In this document: positions 46,429-57,426 of the stretch, piece by piece | How the letters are laid out: every line of letters begins with the position of its first letter | Numbering within the stretch: position 1 is the first letter of the stretch | Assembly: GCA_951799425.1 (NCBI GenBank) | Contig: OX637409.1 | Span: 19,182,460-19,246,459 of the forward strand | Origin: Ilex aquifolium | Taxonomy: Eukaryota > Streptophyta > Magnoliopsida > Aquifoliales > Aquifoliaceae | DNA length: 64,000 nucleotides | Reading direction: 5' to 3' | The notes under the pieces: generated by a model | What the model saw: only the letters and a program-made list of their open reading frames with translations | What the model was told of the DNA's origin: nothing | Databases searched by the model: none | Position numbers and translations under genes: made by a program

Positions 46429-47147
46429 GGGGAATTCTTGGTCCTGAGTTGTTTCCCTACCTTGGGTGCCTTTGCTGTTTGATGGTGATGAGCTGGCTTT
46501 GAAGGCTCCTGACATGGGTCCCTTGGTGTGCTGCTGGGTTTTTGTCTGGCTGCTGTTATGTTTGTTTTTGGAGCTGATGGATGTTGCTGCTGGTATGTTA
46601 CTGGATGGCTGCTTGCTATTTTGCTCTGGATGCCTGCTTGGCCTTTCGTGATGAGTGGAGTTGGTCATGGATGGTTCTCTCCCTCTGTCTCTGCATTTCT
46701 GTTTATGGGTGTACCATCTGTGAGGTATGTGGCGTGGTGTTGGCGTTTGTCTTGGCCTTCCTTTTCCTGGCCTGCCTGCTGTTTTGAGAGCTGCGGGTTG
46801 TTATGGGACTTTTCATGGCAAATGTTTTTGTTTCTCTGTGACCCGGCTTTCTTTTGGATGTGGTGTTCAGCTGGTTGCTTGCTTTGGGATTTTGGGCGCC
46901 TTTGGTGCCACTGTGTTTCTATGTTGATTGGTGGCTGTCCTCTTTTGGGCTGGCTGTCTTTGGAGGCTGTTCTGGGCTTTGGGAGTTGTGTTGCTTTACT
47001 TCTTCTGGGTTGCATTGTATTCTTTTTGCTTTGGGGATGGGGGATCTTCTTTTCTTGTTTTAGAAGATCTACCATCCCCTTTGAGATCACATATGTACAT
47101 GACCTTTTTATTTAATGGAATTACCTTACTTACCGAAAAAAAAAAAA
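46429..47147 (+). other. LINE 3'UTR
   Basis: About 0.7 kb of T/G-rich sequence between the ORF2 stop and the poly-A. It contains open frames in several phases (for example 46528-47115) that encode only Cys/Leu/Trp-rich chance sequence. Confidence 0.7.
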
Positions 47148-47159
47148 AAACACAAGCGG

Positions 47160-48734
47160 CATCACTGTAAGAATCCAAACAGTCTTTTTATTGAGGAGTA
47201 ATAGCCGGCAATCTTGGAGCTACTGATCTGTTTGCCATGCAGTTTGATTACCTCTTCATAATAATCCTTTCACTAATGCTATTAATTAGAACATAATTTG
47301 AGAATATAATACAATTTAACTATTAGATTAATAGTAGAGTGCATTCAACGTTACGATCCATGGATAATTTATTAGTCACACTCATTATGTTTTAAATTAT
47401 ATTCTCAAACTATGTCCCAATAACATTACTCTAACCCTTTAATATTGTACGAGAAACATGCTCCTCGTACCATTTATGTAGTGTTATTTGATATTTTAAT
47501 GCCATTTTCTTATTAACTCAGGTTACACGACGAGGTCCTAAGACATGATTCAAGCATTATTAAATTATCACTGATCGAATTTAATTAAATTATACCCTTT
47601 AATACTCGAATCAAACATCTCTGTAAGTGCCTGAAATGGCACTCACCCAACAGAAAGTAGCCATGAAGTTTCGCAGCAACACCCTTTCTTCTCCACACGC
47701 AATGGCATGTCCATTCTAGTGGAAGTTTTTGCCGTTGTAGTGAAGGTTGCTGCATTTTTCAATGCAGGAGAGGGAGCATCACTCCAAGAATGACATATAA
47801 ATAGAAAGGGTTCTGTTTAGGCCATATTAACAATGCTGCTTATCATATTCGTGTAACTACTCTTTCACTTGTTTCTTATGACTAGCCCAGTCAAAAGATT
47901 CCTGCATAGTACAGTGGTGTGCCTAATCTGACTCTATTAAGTTCGTCTGATGTGCCAAAAAATAGTATTTAAACAAAATAACTGCAAAAACGTTCTACTC
48001 AGTTTTACCAAACAAAGGTTTGGAATGAGATGCTTGTCACTGGAGTTCCACTTCATCTTAGCTCTTGTCCTATTATTTATCAGTTGTAACTCAATAATAT
48101 TTCAATATTGATGCTTCACATAGAGAGGTAAAACTAAAATTAAACGCAGCATTGTCTGGTGAATGCCAAGAAATGTGGTGAATGCATAGATGCTGACATC
48201 TTCAGAACCCTTGCACCATATCATATTTTGTATCAAGAACTTGTTAAGCTAATTAATAAGATGATACTGCCACTAGATAATATGACAATTTTTTTGACTG
48301 ACGTAAGTTGTGATTCAGATGTCATGGGAAAAAGTCAAGAAAACAACCACTTCATATGCAGAGATAAGACTGGGTGCTCATAATATTACCTAATGTCGTA
48401 ATGACTGAAAATTCGTATGTTAGGTTGCATATTTACTTATTCAAATGATAGCTTAAATGATAACAGGGATAAGTTATAAACACAGACATTCTGAATTCGA
48501 ATCTTGGTAATTTTTTTAAACCAGATAATGAGAGATTTATCCCATATAAATACTTTAGTCTTAGCGTGAATGACCTGCCTTTGACCGAACCGGGAAAGGG
48601 ATATTATTTAGATTTTCGTAAACTGACCCGGACACCCATGATCGTTGAACCGAAAAAAAAAAAACAAAATAATTGCAAACGTTCTGCTTAGTTTTACCGA
48701 ACAATGGATTGGGATGACTTTCTGGAGAAAAAAA
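47160..48734. other. Arm A non-coding segment between LINE and TIR repeat
   Basis: No gene recognised. Includes a small inverted structure (about 47287-47425: ATAATTTGAGAATATAAT and later ATTATATTCTCAAAC) only partly present in arm B, and blocks matching arm B in reverse. Confidence 0.5.
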
Positions 48735-50140
48735 AATGGCTAATAGCACTTTTAGTTCCTAAAGTACGTATGTTTTATCAGTTTGGTTCTCATTATATTA
48801 ATTTTGTCAATTTGTCTCTAAAATTTCAATTCATGTCATTTTGGTTTCTAATCAAAGAATTCCGTTAAGTTTTTGGGAGAATTACACCTAGACCCCCTGA
48901 GATTTGTCACTTAATCACTCAGACCCCCTGACATTTGAAATATCACATACAGATCCCTTAAGGTTTGTACGCCCGTAACACTTAGACCCCTGCTGTAAAT
49001 ATATCAGTTAATAAATTACACCTAGACCCCCTTGAAGTTTGTATGCATATAATACTTAGACTTCTTAAATTTAAAATGTTATACATAGACCAAAAATACT
49101 CCAATAAAAAATAATATATCAAATATTTTAAATTTTACAACCAAAATTCATATTCTATTGTATCATTTATTGAAATTCAACTTTTTCTTAAAAAATTGTA
49201 ATTAGTATACAATTATACTATCGATTTTTTTTAAATTTTTTTTTTTTTTTTGGGAGGAGAAAGGGGAAGGGGGACTTGAGCTCAAGAAGATAAAGTTTTT
49301 ATAAGACTAGGAGTACCACTGGAACAAAGACCCATTGATATACTATCTATTAGAATAAAACTAAAAAATCAAATAAGGGGTCTAACTCATTCTTAATAGA
49401 ACATGAATTTTACAACTAAAATTCATGTTCTATTATATCATTTAATTAAATAAAATTAAAAATAAAAATCTAATTTTTAAAAAAAAAACATAGTTAGTAT
49501 ACAATTATAATATCTATTAGAATAAAACTAAAAAATTAAACAAGGGGTCAAATTATAATGAACACAATATTTTTTAGCTTCAATTGAGATAGTTTGGTAT
49601 TTTAATTTGGTTGTTTAAAAGACCAAATTAAATTCCAATATATAATATAATTGTATACTAATTACGATTTTTTAAGAAATTTTTGATTTTATTTCAATAA
49701 ATGATACAATAGAACATGAATTTTAATTGTAAAATTTAAAATATTTGATATTCTATCTTTGCTTGAAGTATTTTTGGTCTAAGTATAACATTTTAAACTT
49801 AAGGGGTCTAAGTAATATGTTTATAAACTTCAGGGGGTCTGAATGTAATTTGTTAATGGATATATTTACATCAGAGGTCTAAGTGTTACACGCGTACAAA
49901 CTTCAGGGGGTCTGAGTGATTAAGTGACAAACCTCAGGGGGTATGAGTGTAATTTTTTCAAAGTTTTTTAACAGAAGTGACCACATGCCATTTTTTTCAG
50001 ACGGTATCATGTGACCAACACATGATTATTTCGACAAAAGATAAACGGTTCATTTATGTAGAGACCATTTAAGTATAAATTGAATATTTTATAGATAAAA
50101 TTAACAAAATTGATATTTTAAGGACTAAAACTAACAAAAC
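48735..50140. mobile_element. TIR repeat family copy (arm A), split by a later insertion
   Basis: The outer parts (48735-48875 and 49961-50140) match 58870-59225 in reverse with no gap across the insertion point. Ends read like GGCTAATAGCACTTTTAGTTCC and, inverted, AGTCCTTAAAATATC. Non-coding; superfamily unknown. Present in both arms, so older than the duplication. Confidence 0.6.
48876..49960. mobile_element. Foldback DNA element, 1,085 bp, nested in arm A
   Basis: Long inverted arms (about 48876-49230 and 49600-49960) built from AGACCCCCTGAGATTTGTCAC / GTGACAAACCTCAGGGGGT blocks. Flanked by AAGTTTTTG (48867-48875) and AAGTTTTTT (49961-49969), an 8/9 match typical of a 9-bp Mutator-type duplication. 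The corresponding position in arm B (about 59075-59110) is continuous with a single target copy, which proves the insertion. No coding capacity. Confidence 0.8.
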
Positions 50141-50465
50141 TTACAAAAACTTGGGACGAGACGCTTGTCTTTGTGTTATTTGTATTTCATTGATGAATTG
50201 CCCGTTGATTTTTTCTAAAATAAACTAAGAATTTGTCTCATTTCATCCTAGCCTTTGGCATTGAAAAAACAGATGATAATCATCCATCACCTACATTATT
50301 TAATTCTGGTCTAGTCCTGTTATTTATCAATTGTAACTCAATAATATTTCAATATTGATGCTTCACCTAAAGAAGCAAAACTAAAATTAAATGCAGCAAG
50401 CAGCATGCCTGTTGGTGGATTTGACTGGTGAGTGATGAGCAGTTTATTTAGTAAATTAGTTAATG

Positions 50466-51118
50466 TACACGTGTAAATGCACGTGGATTATTTTGAATAG
50501 TAAATAACATATATCATTCTTCTACAAATAATTAAATTTGATATTTCTGTGTAGAATTCATAGAGTCACTTTGTGACCATTTAAAACCATTATTTCATAA
50601 TTTTAAGAGCCTAATTCCGAAATTACTGTAGTTATTAGGTGAAGAAAATTTTGACTTTAAAATATTAAAATAGGGTAAAATAGAAGAATAAATTTTTTTT
50701 TCAAGATAGTTGACATTTATATAGATTATAGTATATAGAGATAAATTATATGATTAGGATAATTGTATAGTATTGATATTTATTTTTTTAGGACCATACA
50801 ACAAAATACAATATTGGAAAATTAAGTCATATTTTTTTGAGGTGGATGAAATCGATTCTAAAATTTACGATTGAACTTAACATTTAGGATCAATACTTAT
50901 TAAATATTTTAAAAAAATATATAACTTAACATCTGAAGTTTATTTTTTTAGGATCACTTAAAATGTTATGATGTATTTTTTTTGGTAGAATTTGTATCAA
51001 AAAAATATAATTTAACACACAAATTTATAGTTTTTGATATGTTACTTCATCTTGTACTGTCTTCTTATACATAATAAAATATGTTCAATGGTAATTTGAA
51101 TAATTAACTATAGAAAAA
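50466..51118. other. AT-rich spacer at the inner edge of arm A
   Basis: Similarity between the two arms stops near 50465. AT-rich, nothing else recognised. Confidence 0.4.
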
Positions 51119-51410
51119 CTAGTTATTTCCGTACTGGAGGTACGGAGTAATAAAAAAAATGTCAACAATAAACATATGTATATTCACACCAAAAATTAAA
51201 TTATAAAAAAAAAAAGAGAAAAAGAAATTTAAATATCGGTTGTATTGAGGGTGAGCGGTGATAGTGGTAGTGGTGGGAAATGGTGATAATTGTAGTGGAT
51301 GACGACGACCGTGGTAATGGTGACAACCATGAGTCGCAACAGTGATGATGGGTGGTGAATTTTGGGTAACGATAATGGTAATGGCAGTCACCTGTCATGT
51401 TATAAAACAA
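51119..51410 (-). mobile_element. Helitron-like 3' end fragment
   Basis: On the minus strand the sequence runs from a CCA-rich tract through a tail to a hairpin CCGTAC-CTCCA-GTACGG and then AATAACTAG next to T. A short GC hairpin just before CTAG, with insertion next to T, is the Helitron 3' signature. The tail and CCA tract match 32400-32698, so this is a dispersed family. The 5' end is not identified. Confidence 0.5.
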
Positions 51411-53323
51411 CATCTCACTTGAGTTAATTGCTTATAGCACTGTTTAGGATTACATGAACACATTCATGATATTCCTTTTTTGTGATAGGTAAGACAAATC
51501 ATAGCCATAATATTTTGCAAAATAAAATAGAACATAGAATTCAAAGTAAAAGAATACTATATAGTATACCTCCATATTGTTCGAATATACTCCAGATATT
51601 TTAGGTCAAGCTCAAAGATTAATGCATTCCAAAGTGGAAACAGGAGGCATTTCTTTCTCTCTCATGTCTTGTAAAAAAGGGCTCATTGTCTTCTGTCCCC
51701 AAAATCCCTAATTTAAGTAAAAATCAATGCGAGTAGGACTTGTAATCTTTCACACAACTCATTAATTCAATACATAATTGAAATGAAGTTATCAAATATA
51801 GATTTAATTTTAAATGGAGCTCATATAAAGTGAGTCAAAAGAATCCCACACAATACTACAATTTCTCAAACTAATATAAAATTGACATAAACTTACCTGA
51901 TTTGGACAACATTAGCTCCTAACCTACAATTTCTTAAGGCCAAGTTACAATTTCTTAGGATAAATTATTACTATAAAAGACATGATCAACCTCAAAATGT
52001 TGTGATCAATCATAGAAGTTATAACTTTTAAAGGTGAAATAATAATTGATTGAGATTATTCATATTCGATCAAAAAATATCCCAACCAGTTGTAATTTTA
52101 CGTTTAAAACGTATAACTTAATCTTATAAAATAATAACTTTTGATAAGATATTGTAATTTTTGATGATGCACTAGTCACTTTATGTGAACCCGATACATT
52201 GAAACTTGATGAAATCATTGAAAAAGGCAAAAGTTGTGAAACAATCTCAAATGATGACGGTTTTCACATCACAATCATTATAATTTAAAAGGGTTGATAG
52301 GTGTGCATAGTGAATTTATCAATGTATACCTACATGCTGAGAATGTTATAAACAAATATCATGAAGTGATCCAAATTGATTTTGTTATGGTAAAACAGTT
52401 CAAAATCAGAAGTACTACAAAATCTTACATAACATATTTTGTAGGACCCTCTTGATTCCAAGAACTGAGGCAAACAAAGTCATTATTCTTATTTGTGTAG
52501 TGCTTGAAAATAGTAACATCAGGTATCTCAAGTATAAGGTAGATGCAGATAAACACAGATTTGTAGAATTGTTTCAAGTAAATGAAAATCGAGAATGAGT
52601 TTTTTTCAAGAGGAATTGTCTGATGGAAAATGAGAATTAATTATTTTTCTTTTTTATTTTTTATTTAAAATAAAAGTATGATTAGTAATATTCTAGAGTT
52701 ATTTGTTACCTAAAACGTGTCAATTTTTCTAATTCTACTAAATTTTTTTTTTTCTTTTTGGTAATAATATTAGAATTAAGGATTTATTTTCATTTTGAAA
52801 ACCTTAGGATTTTGAATTTTTCTATAAATTATTCTATTGTACTACGGTTCTATTTTGTTAATCAATTTAGCAATATGATAATTTTCAAATTTATTCTCTT
52901 TTTTCTTCGTGAATTCAGAGTGTGAATGTTCTATACACGTGAAATAGAGACGGTATTTTTTTATATCCTCTTGTTATTTGCTGCGTGACTCAGCCACCTA
53001 TCCTTTATGCATTTAAGTTCCACACAAAATTTGGGTCGAGAACAATCACTTTCAAATCATGTATGTGTGTTGATCAAAAAAAAAAAAAAAAAATCATGTA
53101 TGTGATGTCAACTACGACGTTTCCTGCAAGAAGCACACACATTTTCACAAGCGGAAAACAATTTCTAGCATTCTTAGTGACAAAAAACTAACACACCACA
53201 CACAATGTCAAATGTAGTAATTCAACTGCAACAATCATAATGACCCAGAAAAAAAGAAAGAAAGAAGGAAAAAATTGCAACAATCATTGAAATATAGAAG
53301 GTCTCCTGTGATTATCTATAGTC
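51411..53323. other. Intergenic DNA and 3' flank of the central chitinase
   Basis: AT-rich; from about 53095 to 53320 it resembles the 3' flank of the arm A chitinase (39190-39400). Contains a poly-A run near 53077-53093. No gene seen. Confidence 0.5.
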
Positions 53324-54232
53324 CTAGTTGGATCTTGCTAACAGTGTTTGAGATTGCTTCTCGAAGAGGAATCCTCCCGCCTTAGAGTCATCTGCCGACC
53401 AGACAAAGATGCCATGAAGTTGTTGCTGCTTCTTGAGCATATTGCAGGCAGTAAAGAAGCCTTTTTCAGGTGATAATCGGCCATTTCCCTCACTTGTAAA
53501 GCTCACTAAGACCTTACCACCATTGTAATTTCTACTCTGGGTCTTGAAGAAACTGATGAATTGAGCTACAGTGGTTCCCTGATCATATGCGTAGAACTGA
53601 AAATTGACGTAGTCAATGAGGTGGCCATAGCTCTTCCACAGAGACAAATAATGGGATTGAACTTGATCATCATCGAATGGAGCTATGGAAGCAAATGAGA
53701 TGACTCTATTTTTCTTGAGAATTGTTATTACTTGCCCAATACACTCGGCAAAGATTTCAGGTGTAGCACCGAAGTGCTCGTAGTCGATGTCGATTCCATC
53801 CAAGTTATACTGTTTGATGATATGCGTAAGAGAAGAAACAGCATTGGAAACCCATGAATCTATTGAGGAAGGGTGGAAGAGGACTTCGACACCTCCCGCC
53901 GTGTCCCCTCCTAAGCTCAATGCTACTTTGACATTTGAATGCTTACTTTTGATGGAAGACACCGCGGAGGGACTGAGATTTTCCGAGTCCCAGAAGACAT
54001 GGAATTTCCCATTAGTGGGAGAAGGAGATGAGATAGTATAATCTATGGCGAAGGAGAGAATGAAATGGAATTCAATGTTTGTGTTTATGGGTACATCAGA
54101 AAATTTGACATTTTGAAAGTTGGCTCCTATATATTCTCGAAAGAGGGTCGTTGGGGCGGCTTGGGTTGTTGCATGGGAGAAGATGAGAACTTGAAGAATG
54201 AAAACAGAGAAAAAAGGCTTAGAGAATTCCAT
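53324..54232 (-). CDS. GH18 class IIIb-type chitinase (chitinase 2-like), central copy
   Basis: Single exon of 302 codons from the ATG at 54232 ([13 protein letters not shown]). Signal peptide to about residue 24, then a GH18 barrel with SLGGD, catalytic DGIDIDYE (Glu about 152), NFQFYAYD and VWSADDS. It is the most diverged of the three copies in the window (for example [30 protein letters not shown] at the end) but keeps every catalytic residue and has no frameshift. It is in the same orientation as the arm A copy and lies in the spacer of the inverted duplication. Likely a secreted chitinase; substrate and tissue cannot be told from sequence. Confidence 0.9.
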   Translation of the reverse strand: MEFSKPFFSVFILQVLIFSHATTQAAPTTLFREYIGANFQNVKFSDVPINTNIEFHFILSFAIDYTISSPSPTNGKFHVFWDSENLSPSAVSSIKSKHSNVKVALSLGGDTAGGVEVLFHPSSIDSWVSNAVSSLTHIIKQYNLDGIDIDYEHFGATPEIFAECIGQVITILKKNRVISFASIAPFDDDQVQSHYLSLWKSYGHLIDYVNFQFYAYDQGTTVAQFISFFKTQSRNYNGGKVLVSFTSEGNGRLSPEKGFFTACNMLKKQQQLHGIFVWSADDSKAGGFLFEKQSQTLLARSN

Positions 54233-54293
54233 GGTGATTGAAGAATATCTGTGTGTTGTAGTCTGTGAGAGAAATGGGAGTCGCTTCATGCCA

Positions 54294-54300
54294 TTATATA
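54294..54300 (-). promoter_or_regulatory. TATA box of the central chitinase
   Basis: TATATAA on the minus strand about 62 bp upstream of the ATG, at the same place as the boxes of the other two copies. Confidence 0.65.
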
Positions 54301-54648
54301 CTACAATGGGTATGCAGGAGAGGGCCATGAGGGAATCAAAAGTTATAGTTAGATTTACATGATGTGAAGGCAGTTTGTGATAGAGAGACTTGGTCTACAA
54401 TGAAGAAATTTCAGAAAACTATCATGGACATGATGTTTTTGTATAAGAAGGCACATATGTATGTACCAAACATAAGAGGCATCAGCCGCATCACTGCAAG
54501 AATCCAAACAGTCTCTTTGATACTGAGAGAGGATGTGGAGAGTAAGAGACGGCAGTGTTGGAGCTATTGATCAATGCCATGCAATGGTGGTTCTGATTAA
54601 TTTTGCCTTTGATGATCATACTTTATTTCATGGTTGGAACTGTTGGGT
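54301..54648 (-). promoter_or_regulatory. Upstream region of the central chitinase
   Basis: Similar to the upstream flank of the arm copies (GTACCAAACATAAGAGGCATC, GCATCACTGCAAGAATCC). The Mutator-like element at 54658 cuts this flank about 430 bp upstream of the gene. Confidence 0.5.
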
Positions 54649-54747
54649 CTGACTAGAGAGCTTTTACCCCCAACCCATGGGGTTTTTAAAAAAAATGTTC
54701 AAAAGAGGATTGTTTTGAAAGTATTTTTCAAACCCAGTCTGTTTTAA

Positions 54748-54910
54748 AAACGTCAGTTGGAATGACGATTTTAGACCAACTGACGTTTTTTATGCAACAA
54801 TGTGGCCACATAAGACAACCTAAAACGTCAGTCCAACTGACGTTTTTAGTGAAAACGTCAGTTTAACTAACGTCTTTTAAAAACATCAGTCCAAATGACG
54901 TTTTTAGTGC
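54748..54910. repeat. Left array of ACGTCAGT/ACTGACGT palindromes
   Basis: Four to five repeats of AAAACGTCAGTnnAACTGACGTTTT with single-base variants, plus an isolated unit at about 55028-55050. Each contains TGACG, the core recognised by TGA-type bZIP factors. Confidence 0.85.
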
Positions 54911-55407
54911 AAAACCTAACTATTTTTTCTCCCTCTTATTTTATAAGTAAAATGTTTAATTTTTATTTATTAAAAAATTTAATTATATTCAATAAATAAA
55001 TTTTGATCATTTAAAAATACATAAATGTTCGTTGGTCCAACTGACGTTTTGCAGTTTTGCTCCCTAAAACAGTTTTGCTCCCTCTCTTATTTATGAGTAA
55101 ATGTTTAATTGTTATTTATATAAAAATGTAATAATATTCAATAAATAAATTTTGATCATTTCAAAATACATAAATTTTGAGCATATCAAACTTTAAAAAT
55201 TGAAAATGTATACATATAATTAATTTTCATTTTATCATATAATTTTTAACGCATACATAAAATAAAAATAAAATTTTATTTTTAATGTTGATCATGTCGA
55301 CAATAATGTTTATTAAGCGGTGTAAAAATATAAGTTATTCATAACAAAAAAATTGAGTTTTTATTTCATAACACTATGCAGTGAATCTGATGGGTTAAAA
55401 AGGGATG

Positions 55408-56073
55408 TCAATATCGTGGTTGATATTGAAAACAACATAAAGGATTATCGAATACACATAAACATGATGGGATAAAAGTGTCAGACGCATCATCGTCCAA
55501 ATCAGATAAATCAGAAAGTTCAAGATCAGAAACAAGTAACAGATCCTCTAAAATTGTAATTTCGACATATTGAGGATCAAAATGCTCTATTTTTGCATAA
55601 TCGAGTGTATGAAAACGATCAACACGACGCTGCATTTGATCATTTACACGTTCAAGCCTTGATATGACATCGTTGCTTGAATTCTGTGAATTGTAAATAT
55701 CAGTCAAACGTGCCTTTGGTACCGCAAATCTATGCCAACGAAAAAATACTTCAAGGTCACAACGTTTGTCATATAATTGTTGACATCTTAGTATGTGTTC
55801 GATATGAACACTTAGAGGTGGATAGTCAGTTGCAGGCCCAACAATTACATGTCCAGCTTGACCGAATGGGTGATAAGGGTCGATGGGCTCATTGTGGAAT
55901 GCACGATTTCGTCCGTACCACGTTACACTATTGGAATCGGTATATGATTCAATAGAATGAACTTTGTTCAGCGATGTGGATCTGTCCGTTGAGCGTTCAC
56001 GTTTGTTAGTCGAAGATGAACTATTTTGGTCATTACGTGAAAAGGAACATTCATGTGATTTGCTCATATACAT
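55408..56073 (-). CDS. Unrecognised 221-codon protein carried by the MULE
   Basis: ATG at 56073, stop at 55408-55410, intronless. I do not recognise the family. Visible features: a Ser/Arg-rich N-terminus (residues about 10-45, with SSSSTNKRERSTDRSTS), a central part rich in Pro/His/Tyr/aromatic residues (YGRNRAFHNEPIDPYHPFG, PPLSVHIEHILRC, LEVFFRWHRFAVPKARL), a short helical stretch (VISRLERVNDQMQRRVDRF) and an acidic run (DLELSDLSDLDDDASD) near the end. The mixed composition and sustained frame in an AT-rich setting argue for a once-real gene. Its position between MULE ends suggests captured host sequence or an element-specific accessory protein. Expression is unproven. Confidence 0.5.
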   Translation of the reverse strand: MYMSKSHECSFSRNDQNSSSSTNKRERSTDRSTSLNKVHSIESYTDSNSVTWYGRNRAFHNEPIDPYHPFGQAGHVIVGPATDYPPLSVHIEHILRCQQLYDKRCDLEVFFRWHRFAVPKARLTDIYNSQNSSNDVISRLERVNDQMQRRVDRFHTLDYAKIEHFDPQYVEITILEDLLLVSDLELSDLSDLDDDASDTFIPSCLCVFDNPLCCFQYQPRY

Positions 56074-56769
56074 TTTGTTTGGTGGTGGTGCAATTACACA
56101 ATTGTGAATGGTAGTATATATATGCTCGGTTTGACAATTTAAAATTGCAGTAAAAGGACATCACACTGCAAAGTGCAGAACTAATTTGACAATGATGCCA
56201 AATGACAATGAAAAAATTGGTATATGACAACACACTGAATAGACCAATAAAGCCACGAGATTGATTAAAGTAAATAGTACATGACACTGCAAAGTTCAGA
56301 ACTGATTTGACAATGACAAGATGTGACAATGAAAAAGTTGAGATATGACAACACATTGAATAAACTGATAAAGCCACAATATTGATTACAGTAATAATAC
56401 ACGAGAACACCCATTCGCAATAATTGGTCACCTCATTTCATGACAACTATTTATAGCTAATGCAACTTTTTTCTTCAACCTTAACACAACAATGAATAGG
56501 CAATGCTATTTCAGACACAATATTATGAAGACCTCATTCCACACAACAAGAGTCTAAATATATGCGTTTAGAATTCAAAAGTCTAAATTATGTTTTTCTT
56601 TCATTGAGCCAAAACAAACAAATAGTTTGAAAGCATAAATTCAAAATCTGTAAAAGCCACCAGTTTACACAATATATACAATGCCTAAAATAACAACATT
56701 TCCTGGGAAATGTAGAGAGAGGGTAAGGAGAGAAGCAGAGAGGGGAAGAGAGAGATATAATAGACATAC

Positions 56770-57110
56770 CTTGATGAGAGAGGGGGACTGGTAGGGCTAG
56801 AGGTTCACTGATCGATGGTCGCTAGAGGATTTGGTGAGAGTTCAGTGGTCGTTAGCTAGCTATCCACAGCTTAGGGCGTGAGATTAGAGATTTAGGGCTG
56901 AGATGGAGAGGCGTGCATGGTTGATTTCGACAGAGATGCAGAGTGATTTCAGGTGTGGGTGAAGGGAAGAGATAGAAAGAGAGAGAGAGCGTCAGAAGGA
57001 GAGAGAAATGTGATGCTGGTGGAGAAAGGCGATGCTGGTGGTGTTGGCTGGTGGTTCACCTGAAGGAGGTTAGGGTTCAGAGAATTGGGGGAAGAAGGAA
57101 ATAAGGGAGA
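56770..57110 (-). promoter_or_regulatory. Possible leader exon and promoter for the MULE ORF
   Basis: On the minus strand a pyrimidine-rich, UTR-like segment ends CATCAAG|GTATGT, a good splice donor at 56769. A candidate acceptor CTTTGCAG| lies at about 56166, which would join the leader to sequence upstream of the ATG at 56073. This is inferred from splice-like motifs only. Confidence 0.35.
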
Positions 57111-57154
57111 AGAAAAGAAGAGGGAAATGAAAGAATAAAATCGATTTCGGATTA

Positions 57155-57335
57155 CCTAAAAACGTCAGTCCAAATGACGTTTTCATTGAAAACGTCAGTT
57201 GTACTGACGATTTTAGGTGTAAATGGCCTACAATCTTGCACAAAAAGGTCAGTTGGTCTGACGTTTTTATTCTAAAAACGTTACACTAACTGACGTCTTT
57301 TGCATAAAAACGTCATTCCGACTGACGTTTTTAAA
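57155..57335. repeat. Right array of ACGTCAGT/ACTGACGT palindromes
   Basis: Inverted counterpart of the left array, with four or five AACGTCAGTnn(A/T)ACTGACG units inside the right MULE end. Confidence 0.85.
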
Positions 57336-57426
57336 AATGTCTGGATTTGAAAATACTTTCAAAACAACCCTCTTTTGGGTATTTTTTTTAAAACCCCATG
57401 GGTTGACGTAAAAGCTCCTGACTAGA

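Larger units (their letters stand above)
40733..47147 (+). mobile_element. Full-length L1-type LINE retrotransposon, 6.4 kb
   Basis: Two long ORFs and a 3' poly-A tail (47136-47150), flanked by the 12-bp target duplication AAACACAAGCGG at 40721-40732 and about 47148-47159 (the A-rich edge is ambiguous by a few bases). The pre-insertion site is preserved in arm B (reverse of about 62185-62225: ACCAAACACAAGCAGCATC), which confirms both boundaries. Both ORFs are open, so the insertion is recent and may be retrotransposition-competent apart from the zinc-knuckle oddity noted for ORF1. Confidence 0.96.
38940..50465. repeat. Arm A of a large inverted duplication
   Basis: Matches 58548-64000 in reverse orientation, interrupted by later insertions. 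Shared blocks: the chitinase gene and flanks (38940-40732 versus about 62200-64000), the region just past the LINE (47160-47290 versus 62030-62190), 47615-48000 versus 61440-61820, 48050-48720 versus 59230-59850, and 50190-50465 versus 58548-58830. The shared order with reversed orientation shows duplication of a segment rather than scattered repeats. Confidence 0.85.
54658..57417. mobile_element. Mutator-like element (MULE) with cargo ORF, 2,760 bp
   Basis: Perfect 9-bp target duplication CTGACTAGA at 54649-54657 and 57418-57426. Long inverted ends begin GAGCTTTTAC and continue through CAACCCATGGGGTTTT, AAAGAGG and GTTTTGAAAGTATTTT on both sides. Inside each end lies an array of short palindromes (AACGTCAGTCCAACTGACGTT type). 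No MULE transposase motif is visible, so it is non-autonomous, but it contains an ATG-started ORF (55408-56073) with a possible leader exon. The arrangement recalls gene-carrying MULEs (Pack-MULE type). Confidence 0.9.

Noticed and set aside
46528-47115. 195-codon frame after LINE ORF2
   Set aside because: It lies in the LINE 3'UTR, several overlapping phases are open, and composition is Cys/Trp/Leu-rich without motifs.
53324-54232. Central chitinase as a pseudogene
   Set aside because: It is the most diverged copy, but frame, signal peptide, TATA box and the DGIDIDYE catalytic motif are intact.
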